Source: Rhodobacterales bacterium (lineage in GTDB: Bacteria > Pseudomonadota > Alphaproteobacteria > Rhodobacterales > Rhodobacteraceae). From it: 5,383 bases of DNA. Below, in pieces: positions 1-4,735 of the stretch (position 1 is the first letter of the stretch; every line of letters begins with the position of its first letter). Below the pieces are notes generated by a model. The model made no database searches, had not been told where the DNA came from, and worked only from the letters and a program-made list of their open reading frames with translations. The translations under genes were made by a program, and so were the position numbers. The stretch lies in the NCBI GenBank assembly GCA_025357355.1, contig JANXPK010000605.1, forward strand, positions 1 to 5,383, in the 5' to 3' direction.

Positions 1-1204
1 GGAAAAGTCGCGCTTCATGGGGGTGGAGTTGTTCAACAAGACCCTCGGCGTGATCGGCGCAGGCAACATCGGCGGCATCGTTTGCGACCGCGCTGTGGGC
101 CTGAAGATGAAGGTCATCGCCTATGACCCCTTCCTGTCGGATGAACGCGCGAAGACTTTGGGCGTGCATAAGGTCGAACTGGATGAGCTGCTCGCCAAGG
201 CCGATTTCATCACCCTGCATGTGCCCTTGACCGACAAGACCCGCAACATCCTGTCGCGCGAGGCTATCGCCAAGACCAAGCCCGGCGTGCGCATCATCAA
301 CTGCGCCCGTGGCGGGTTGATCGACGAGCCTGCGTTGGCCGAGGCGCTGAAATCTGGCCATGTCGCCGCCGCCGCGCTGGATGTGTTCGAGATTGAACCG
401 GCCACCGACAACCCGCTGTTCGGCCTGCCGAACGTGGTCTGCACCCCGCATCTGGGAGCCTCCACGACGGAGGCGCAAGAGAATGTGGCGTTGCAAGTGG
501 CTGAACAGATGTCGGACTTTCTGCTAACCGGAGCCGTGCAGAACGCGCTGAACATGCCTTCGGTCACGGCGGAAGAGGCGGCGGTTATGGGCCCGTGGAT
601 CAAACTGGCCAGCCATCTCGGCAGCTTCATCGGCCAGATGACCGACGAGCCGATCAAGGCCATCAACATCCTTTATGACGGCACGGTCGCAGGGATGAAC
701 CTTGCCGCCTTGAACTCTGCCGTCATCGCGGGCGTGATGAAGGCGTCGAACCCGGATGTGAACCTGGTCTCTGCCCCGGTGGTGGCCAAGGAACGCGGCA
801 TCCAGATTTCAACGACGCGGCAGGACAAATCAGGGGTGTTCGACGCCTACATCAAGGTCACGATGGTGACCGACAATCGCGAACGTTCGGTGGCGGGCAC
901 CTGTTTTTCGGATGGCAAGCCGCGCTTCATCCAGATCAAGGGCATCAACATCGACGCCGAGATTGGCGCGCATATGCTTTACACCACCAACGAGGACGTG
1001 CCGGGCATCATCGGTCTTCTGGGCATGACGATGGGCAAGAACAACGTCAACATCGCGAACTTCACGCTGGGCCGTTCCGGCATCGGCAAGGACGCCATCG
1101 CCATCCTCTACCTCGATCAGGCAATTGACCCCAGGGTGGTGCAGACGCTGGAATCCACCGGCATGTTCAACCAGGTCAAGGCGCTGCAGTTCGAGGTGGT
1201 CTAG
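1..1204 (+). CDS. serA: D-3-phosphoglycerate dehydrogenase, 5'-truncated by the window edge
   Basis: SerA oxidises 3-phosphoglycerate to 3-phosphohydroxypyruvate with NAD+, the first committed step of serine biosynthesis, in the cytoplasm. The frame is open from the left edge: the codons before the internal ATG at 17 read EKSRF, which continues the family motif, so ATG 17 is not the real start. About 400 residues are present of the roughly 530 usual for the long form. Numbering from the ATG at 17: the NAD-binding loop GVIGAGNIG is at 11-19. The catalytic triad can be placed as Arg98 (in NCARGG), Glu127 (in EIEP) and His145 (in TPHLGAST). The intervening (ASB) domain spans about 182-310 and a C-terminal ACT domain, with NEDVPG at 325-330, spans about 320-395. 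The ACT domain suggests possible allosteric control by serine, known in some family members. The gene ends in TAG inside a CTAG shared with the convergent regulator gene, and no intrinsic terminator follows. Confidence 0.97.
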   Translation, partial: EKSRFMGVELFNKTLGVIGAGNIGGIVCDRAVGLKMKVIAYDPFLSDERAKTLGVHKVELDELLAKADFITLHVPLTDKTRNILSREAIAKTKPGVRIINCARGGLIDEPALAEALKSGHVAAAALDVFEIEPATDNPLFGLPNVVCTPHLGASTTEAQENVALQVAEQMSDFLLTGAVQNALNMPSVTAEEAAVMGPWIKLASHLGSFIGQMTDEPIKAINILYDGTVAGMNLAALNSAVIAGVMKASNPDVNLVSAPVVAKERGIQISTTRQDKSGVFDAYIKVTMVTDNRERSVAGTCFSDGKPRFIQIKGINIDAEIGAHMLYTTNEDVPGIIGLLGMTMGKNNVNIANFTLGRSGIGKDAIAILYLDQAIDPRVVQTLESTGMFNQVKALQFEVV

Positions 1205-2058
1205 GCGAAATCGTCATCTTCCGTGGGCGGGGCCGTCACCATGTCGGGTCCGCCCATGGCAAAGGCCGTGGCACCAAAGTCGCGGTCCAGAAAAGTGCGA
1301 ACGCGGGGCGGGACGTCTTTGGGGTCGATCTGCCCGCCATTGGCCTTCATCTGCAGATAGGTGGCCGCATCCGCCGCCGGATCGCCGGTCAGATCGCCCG
1401 CCCGCAGCAGCACGGCAGGTGCCGATTTCGGCGTCAGTTGCCCATCCGACGACACACCCAGAAAGATCGCATGCAGTACCTTGGCCTTGGGTGGCAAGGC
1501 GGCGTTGGCGATCATGTAGGCCATGACCTCAGCCGCGTCGTCGGTGAACATGGCGTAAAGCCGATTGGCCAGCAGCAGGCCCCAGCCGCGATATTCAAAG
1601 CCGGGCGCGCCTTCGATAATCTCCAGCAGCCCGTCGCGCGGCCGGATGCAGACCGCCAGCCGCCCTTGCCTGCCGGGACGGCCAAAGCTCTTGCGATAAA
1701 TCCAGTAGAACCCGGTATAGCGGTCGCCCCGCTGCGAGATCTCGGCCCTTGCATGGGTCAGGACATCGGCGTGAAAAACCATGCCCGGTCCCTGCGCCCC
1801 AACCACCGCCCCGCCGAATCGGGCGACGAAATCCGGCAGGGACCGGTCCCAATCCAGAATGCTGAACCCCTTCTGTCGCCGCGCCAATGCCGCCGTCGCC
1901 TTTTCGAGGTTCAGCGCCGAGGGCCGGACTTTGCCTGCAACCCAGCGCCCGACCAGGCTTTTGTCCAGGCCGGCCTCTTGTGCCAACCGTCCCCGGCTGA
2001 TCGACAGCGCCTTGAGCAGGTGATCCAGTTTCGTCGCAAAGTCAGGGGTGAGAGCCAT
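1201..2058 (-). CDS. XRE-like helix-turn-helix transcriptional regulator with unassigned C-terminal domain
   Basis: This is a 285-residue protein when started at the ATG at 2058-2056. Residues about 21-58 form an XRE-type helix-turn-helix (SRGRLAQEAGLDKSLVGRW, then a KVRPS turn and a further helix). The remainder, about 70-265, has aromatic- and Gly-rich stretches such as YTGFYWIYRKSFGR and GFEYRGWGLLLANRLY. It resembles no domain I can name; a ligand-sensing role is inference. The acidic tail ends EDDDFA. A longer frame opens at 2121, but its extra 21 residues look non-coding and would run through a perfect palindrome and a TTGACT element that read better as promoter and operator, so I prefer 2058. 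No clear Shine-Dalgarno precedes either start. The gene converges on serA with a 4-base overlap at the stops. Tandem palindromes upstream suggest autoregulation. It is clearly a DNA-binding protein; its targets are unknown. Confidence 0.85.
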   Translation of the reverse strand: MALTPDFATKLDHLLKALSISRGRLAQEAGLDKSLVGRWVAGKVRPSALNLEKATAALARRQKGFSILDWDRSLPDFVARFGGAVVGAQGPGMVFHADVLTHARAEISQRGDRYTGFYWIYRKSFGRPGRQGRLAVCIRPRDGLLEIIEGAPGFEYRGWGLLLANRLYAMFTDDAAEVMAYMIANAALPPKAKVLHAIFLGVSSDGQLTPKSAPAVLLRAGDLTGDPAADAATYLQMKANGGQIDPKDVPPRVRTFLDRDFGATAFAMGGPDMVTAPPTEDDDFA

Positions 2059-2099
2059 TTGGCACCGTTTGGTTGTGGCAGGACCATGCACCGGAATGC

Positions 2100-2128
2100 A
2101 CAGTCTTGCAACGGGTTGCATCAGTCAA
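2100..2128 (-). promoter_or_regulatory. Possible promoter of the XRE regulator gene
   Basis: On the minus strand TTGACT (2128-2123) matches the sigma-70-type -35 consensus at five of six positions. With a 17-base spacer the -10 would be GACTGT (2105-2100), which is a poor match, so the promoter is only suggested. If real, transcription would start near 2093 and give a leader of about 35 bases before the ATG at 2058. That rules out the upstream start at 2121. Confidence 0.35.
2107..2120. promoter_or_regulatory. Proximal operator-like palindrome upstream of the XRE regulator
   Basis: TGCAAC-GG-GTTGCA is a perfect 6-2-6 inverted repeat. On the minus strand it falls immediately downstream of a TTGACT element (2128-2123), that is, where the -35/-10 spacer of the regulator's promoter would lie. 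That is a typical place for a repressor site. The same half-sites recur in a second palindrome at 2139-2153. Binding by the adjacent XRE protein is inference. Confidence 0.55.
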
Positions 2129-2138
2129 AGCCCAACAG

Positions 2139-2153
2139 TGCAACTGGGTTGCA
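2139..2153. promoter_or_regulatory. Distal operator-like palindrome upstream of the XRE regulator
   Basis: TGCAAC-TGG-GTTGCA is a perfect 6-3-6 inverted repeat with exactly the half-sites of the palindrome at 2107-2120. The two centres are about 32.5 bases apart, close to three helical turns, so dimers on both would sit on roughly the same DNA face. It lies just upstream of the TTGACT element at 2128-2123. Confidence 0.55.
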
Positions 2154-2264
2154 TGCCATTGAATTGGCAATATGGCTAAATTGCTGCCCAGGTCCGTATC
2201 CCCTTTCATCTGACGGGTTTGGGAATGAGTACTTTGCCAAGGTTCCGTTTTTCCAAGCCGACAA

Positions 2265-2307
2265 CCGGGGGCGGGCTGGGATTATCCGGCCGCCCCCGGC
2301 TTTTTTT
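2265..2307 (+). terminator. Strong intrinsic terminator with no visible upstream gene
   Basis: A perfect 10-base-pair GC-rich stem (CCGGGGGCGG at 2265-2274 against CCGCCCCCGG at 2290-2299) encloses a 15-base loop. One C follows, and then seven T residues (2301-2307). The T-run lies on the plus-strand 3' side, so it terminates rightward transcription. The nearest plus-strand gene upstream is serA, which ends more than 1 kb away behind an oppositely oriented gene. The terminated transcript is therefore unexplained: it may be a small RNA, an attenuated leader of the downstream phosphoesterase, or antisense read-through. Confidence 0.8.
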
Positions 2308-2480
2308 CCCACATGTAGGTCCAAGACCCTGACGTCACGTCTGCGGGTTCTGCCGACAAGATAGGCTGTGTGGCCATGGCCGCGCTGTTCATCCGTACCG
2401 CGATTTACTTGCCCTGACTTGCAAGCGCTGGCATGCCGCGCCGGTCCCCGGTAAAGAACCGTGGGAAAGGCAGGACCCCT

Positions 2481-3236
2481 ATGCACACCTACGCCGTCGG
2501 CGACATCCACGGCCATCTTGACCTGTTGAAACGGGCGCATCAGCTTATTTTGGCCGATCAGGCCCGGCATGGTGCGGCCCCGGTGGTTCATATCGGCGAT
2601 CTGGTAGACCGGGGGCCAAACTCGCGCGGGGTGATCGAGCATCTGCGTCTGGGTGTCGCGGCGGGCGAGGATTGGGTCGTGCTCAAAGGCAATCACGATC
2701 GCATGTTCACAGGCTTTCTCGATGACAAGGACCGACGCGATGCGGGGCTGCGCGAGGACCTGGCGTATTTGCATTTCAAGATCGGCGGGGCGACGACGTT
2801 GGAAAGCTATGGCGTCCGAAATGCCGCCGACCGCCCCCTCGCCCCGGTCCATGCCGAGGCCATTGCTGCCGTGCCCGCCGAGCATCGCGACTTTCTGGTC
2901 AGCCGGCCCGCCAGTTTTCAGCGGGGCGAGGCAATCTTTGTGCATGCAGGCATCCGGCCCGGCGTTCCGCTGGATCAGCAGGACGAGACCGATCTGGTCT
3001 GGATCCGGCGCGATTTTCTGGACGACAGCCGCGACCACCGTGCGCTGATCGTGCATGGTCACACGGCGATTGATCGGGCGACGCATTACGACAACCGGCT
3101 GAACATCGATTCGGGTGCGGCCTATGGCGGGCCCTTGTCCGCCGTGGTCGTCGAAGGGCGGGCGGCGTTTCTGCTGACCGAGGCGGGGCGCGTGCCGTTG
3201 CTGCCGCAGGGTCGTACAGGCACGAACCGGTTCTAG
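2481..3236 (+). CDS. Calcineurin-like metallophosphoesterase (PPP-type serine/threonine phosphatase or ApaH-like)
   Basis: This 251-residue cytoplasmic enzyme carries the full set of two-metal phosphoesterase motifs. GDIHGH is at residues 7-12, GDLVDRGPNS at 39-48, KGNHDR at 69-74, VHAGIRPG at 154-161 and VHGHT at 191-195. Asp8, His10, Asp40, Asn71, His155 and His192 would be the metal ligands. This signature belongs to the PPP phosphatases, including bacterial PrpA/PphA-type protein phosphatases and ApaH-type dinucleoside tetraphosphatases. The length fits either, so the substrate cannot be called. The start at 2481 is preferred over an upstream in-frame ATG at 2433, because CAGGA (2471-2475) sits five bases before it and the family's beta-strand begins almost at the N-terminus. 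There is no signal peptide. The gene is monocistronic in appearance: more than 400 bases precede it, and a hairpin followed by a 144-base gap comes after it. Confidence 0.93.
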   Translation: MHTYAVGDIHGHLDLLKRAHQLILADQARHGAAPVVHIGDLVDRGPNSRGVIEHLRLGVAAGEDWVVLKGNHDRMFTGFLDDKDRRDAGLREDLAYLHFKIGGATTLESYGVRNAADRPLAPVHAEAIAAVPAEHRDFLVSRPASFQRGEAIFVHAGIRPGVPLDQQDETDLVWIRRDFLDDSRDHRALIVHGHTAIDRATHYDNRLNIDSGAAYGGPLSAVVVEGRAAFLLTEAGRVPLLPQGRTGTNRF

Positions 3237-3257
3237 GTCAAGGCGCGCGGCCTTGGC
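3237..3257 (+). other. Hairpin directly after the phosphoesterase stop codon
   Basis: CAAGGC (3239-3244) and GCCTTG (3250-3255) form a perfect 6-base-pair stem around GCGCG. A G-U and a G-C pair (3237-3238 with 3256-3257) extend it to eight pairs. It begins at the base after the TAG. No T-run follows, so it is not a standard intrinsic terminator. It could stabilise the mRNA 3' end or assist factor-dependent termination. Confidence 0.45.
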
Positions 3258-3264
3258 GGCCAGG

Positions 3265-3317
3265 TTCATAGCGTGGGCCAATGCTCTATATCGCAGCATT
3301 CAATGATCGCACTCATT
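3265..3317 (+). promoter_or_regulatory. Candidate promoter with two dyads upstream of the LysR-type gene
   Basis: A weak promoter can be read as TTCATA (3265-3270), a 16-base spacer and TATATC (3287-3292), four of six matches each. The -10 falls inside the perfect dyad AATGCT-N9-AGCATT (3280-3300). A second dyad, AATGA-N6-TCATT (3302-3317), has its centre about two helical turns further on. LysR-type genes commonly repress themselves from sites overlapping their own promoter, and this layout fits. The predicted 5' leader to the ATG at 3381 is about 80 bases. Confidence 0.35.
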
Positions 3318-3380
3318 AGGCATAGCGAAGGGCCTTTGCGACTGCGCTGCTTGAACGGCCGGATCCGTATCAGGACGAAC

Positions 3381-4496
3381 ATGAAAACCAGTGACGATCC
3401 TTTCGAAACCCCTGTCACGCACAGTGGAGCGCGGGCGGAAGGTGGTGTGGCGCCTGTCCCCGATCTGCTTTCGAACTCCAGATCCGGGGCAGAGATCACG
3501 TTGCGCCGGTTGCGGATTTTCTGGGCGGTGGCGCATTCCGCAACGCTGACGCGGGCGGCCAAGCTCTTGAATGTGTCGCAACCAACCTTGTCCCAGCAGC
3601 TTACGGCGTTCGAGGCGGCCATCGGTGTGCCGCTTTTCGAACGACGCTCGAACCGGATGATTCTGACCGATACCGGCGAGTTGCTGCTTCGCAAAGCCGA
3701 ATCCGTGCTGCGGTCCGCGCAGGAGATGGAAGACAGCCTGCCTGCGGTCAGCAGCCTTGCCAGGCCGATTGTCCGCATTGCCGGGGTCGCCTCGGTGATG
3801 CGGGTCATTTTACCGGCTGCGATGCGGCTGATCGCGGATGCCATGCCGGGGGTGGAATTCGACATCCACGAAAGTGCGCCTGCCGAGATTCTGGACCTGC
3901 TTTACGCCCGGCGGGTCAGCATCGGAGTGATGGCGGCCAATTCGGTGGCCGAGGTCAGCTCTGGCTTTCAGCAGATCCCGGTTGCGGCTGATCCCTTCGT
4001 GCTGGCGGTTCCCGAATTTCTGGACCTGTCAGGCGTAAGTGACCCCGAGCGGGACCTTGGCGCGCCCGCCATGGCGATCTTGAACAGTACGATCCAGTTT
4101 GTCTTTGGCACCCAGCATTCCAGCCGCATTCAGGATTGGTTCGACATGGCCTTTCCCAACAACCGGCTGGCCACGCGGGTGCGCAGTTTCGAGCTGGCGC
4201 TGGATCTGGTCGCCGCAGGTCTGGGGGTTTGCGTGGTGCCGGCCCTGACCGTGCTGGTCGGCGATCATGTCCGCAAGGGGGTCAGGCTTTACGAAATTGG
4301 ACTGGAGACGCGGCGGATCGTGGCGATGGTGCCGTCGCAATATCTGCGTGTCGCCCCCTACGGTGCCTTCATCACCGCATTGCAAAACGTCGGGCAAAGC
4401 ATTGCAATGCCAACGGTTTCACCGATGCCACCCTTCATCCGGGAAGCCGTCGCACGTTTGGCCGCGGCTGATGTGCCGGGCGGTCAGGCCCAATAG
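3381..4496 (+). CDS. LysR-type transcriptional regulator upstream of the pqq operon
   Basis: This 371-residue regulator has the LysR winged helix-turn-helix at about 40-99. Its recognition region reads NVSQPTLSQQLTAFE, followed by GVPLFERR and LTDTGELLL, which are near-diagnostic. A helical linker runs to about 125, and the two-lobed effector-binding domain covers about 128-340. The start at 3381 has CAGGA (3371-3375) five bases upstream. An in-frame ATG at 3273 has no such site, and its codons look non-coding. Even so, about 39 residues precede the usual LysR N-terminus and about 30 follow the effector domain, so the protein is longer than the usual 300 or so. The N-terminal extension is Pro/Gly/Ala-rich and probably disordered. 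The gene lies 124 bases before pqqA in the same direction, with a T-N11-A dyad in the gap. Control of PQQ synthesis is therefore a reasonable inference, but not shown; the ligand is unknown. Confidence 0.93.
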   Translation: MKTSDDPFETPVTHSGARAEGGVAPVPDLLSNSRSGAEITLRRLRIFWAVAHSATLTRAAKLLNVSQPTLSQQLTAFEAAIGVPLFERRSNRMILTDTGELLLRKAESVLRSAQEMEDSLPAVSSLARPIVRIAGVASVMRVILPAAMRLIADAMPGVEFDIHESAPAEILDLLYARRVSIGVMAANSVAEVSSGFQQIPVAADPFVLAVPEFLDLSGVSDPERDLGAPAMAILNSTIQFVFGTQHSSRIQDWFDMAFPNNRLATRVRSFELALDLVAAGLGVCVVPALTVLVGDHVRKGVRLYEIGLETRRIVAMVPSQYLRVAPYGAFITALQNVGQSIAMPTVSPMPPFIREAVARLAAADVPGGQAQ

Positions 4497-4501
4497 TTTT
4501 G

Positions 4502-4520
4502 ATCTATGCCAAGGATAGAT
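4502..4520. promoter_or_regulatory. Candidate LysR-type operator upstream of pqqA
   Basis: ATCTAT-N7-ATAGAT is a perfect 6-7-6 dyad starting five bases after the lysR stop. T4505 and A4517 form a symmetric T-N11-A pair, the established LysR-family box. Its centre lies about 110 bases before the pqqA ATG, leaving room for a promoter about 65 bases downstream of the box centre, the usual activation geometry. CTGACA (4549-4554) is a possible -35, but no acceptable -10 follows at normal spacing, so the pqqA promoter itself is not identified. Confidence 0.5.
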
Positions 4521-4557
4521 GGTTTTCCCGCCCCCTTCTGGTTAGCTTCTGACATGC

Positions 4558-4599
4558 ACTGGCCCGTCCAGTCGCGGCATGGCGCCTGCTTTTGGCGTT
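4558..4599 (+). other. Two small hairpins in the region before pqqA
   Basis: ACTGG-CCCGT-CCAGT (4558-4572) is a perfect 5-base-pair stem-loop. Downstream, CGCC (4583-4586) and GGCG (4594-4597) pair across TGCTTTT, extended by two G-U pairs to span 4581-4599, ending eight bases before the ribosome binding site. They could be part of the pqqA mRNA leader or a protein-binding dyad. Both are short and could be chance in GC-rich DNA. Confidence 0.25.
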
Positions 4600-4606
4600 G
4601 CTTGTT

Positions 4607-4614
4607 AGGAGGAG
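4607..4614 (+). promoter_or_regulatory. Strong ribosome binding site of pqqA
   Basis: AGGAGGAG lies six bases before the ATG at 4621, by far the best Shine-Dalgarno in the window. It supports translation of the very short pqqA frame. It also fits the need for high output of a peptide that is consumed one molecule per cofactor. Confidence 0.85.
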
Positions 4615-4620
4615 ACTATC

Positions 4621-4701
4621 ATGGCTTGGAAGACCCCGAAAATCGCCGAAGTGCAGTGCGGCATGGAAATCAACATGTACGCCTGCGCCAAGCAGAAGTA
4701 A
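4621..4701 (+). CDS. pqqA: Coenzyme PQQ precursor peptide PqqA
   Basis: This 26-residue peptide gene reads MAWKTPKIAEVQCGMEINMY followed by ACAKQK. It has the PqqA hallmarks: a Trp near the N-terminus, the GME turn, and the Glu-x3-Tyr pair (Glu16 and Tyr20). In the known pathway the chaperone PqqD presents the peptide to the radical-SAM enzyme PqqE, which cross-links these two side chains; they become the PQQ skeleton. It is preceded by a strong AGGAGGAG site and followed 34 bases later by pqqB, as in other pqq operons. Cys13 just before GME also occurs in some alphaproteobacterial PqqA as I recall; Cys22 in the tail is less familiar. The gene is easily missed because of its size, and a longer open frame at 4506-4742 overlaps it out of register. 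Identification is secure from sequence plus context. Confidence 0.95.
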   Translation: MAWKTPKIAEVQCGMEINMYACAKQK

Positions 4702-4735
4702 GAACTACTCCTGCTGCGGGTCAAAGGACGCTTCC

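Larger units (their letters stand above)
2059..2480. other. Gene-free region between the divergent XRE regulator and phosphoesterase genes
   Basis: About 420 bases contain no convincing gene. From left to right they hold the leader and promoter of the XRE regulator with two TGCAAC palindromes, and two looser dyads at 2154-2169 (TGCCA-N6-TGGCA) and 2167-2184 (GCAAT-N8-ATTGC). A strong rightward terminator follows at 2265-2307, then about 170 bases leading to the phosphoesterase. In this last part I see a TGACGTCA octamer (2330-2337) but no convincing -35/-10 pair. Long open frames on both strands cross the region, but they are shadows with no recognisable protein content. Confidence 0.6.

Noticed and set aside
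2172..2213. 13-codon open frame (MAKLLPRSVSPFI) before the orphan terminator, as a possible leader peptide
   Set aside because: It has no Shine-Dalgarno and no run of codons for one amino acid, and such short frames are common by chance.
2330..2337. TGACGTCA octamer palindrome upstream of the phosphoesterase gene
   Set aside because: It is a single 8-base palindrome with no extended symmetry, repeat or positioned promoter, and is expected by chance at this length scale.
1438..2364. Long plus-strand open frame (308 codons) opposite the XRE regulator
   Set aside because: It is a shadow frame in GC-rich DNA with low-complexity Pro/Arg/Gln content. The opposite strand encodes a protein with a clear helix-turn-helix.
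2121..3299. Long minus-strand open frame (392 codons) opposite the phosphoesterase gene
   Set aside because: It is the antisense shadow of a gene with complete catalytic motifs. The translation is rich in Arg, Pro and His with no recognisable domain, and it runs through the terminator and promoter region.
4478..4500. Possible terminator at the end of lysR (GGGC/GCCC stem near TTTT)
   Set aside because: The stem has only four pairs and the T-run is short and separated from it, so it is too weak to call. lysR read-through into pqqA remains possible.
4561..4600. Possible sigma-54 promoter before pqqA
   Set aside because: GG and GC dinucleotides are present, but not at the required -24/-12 spacing with a TTGC-type -12 element.
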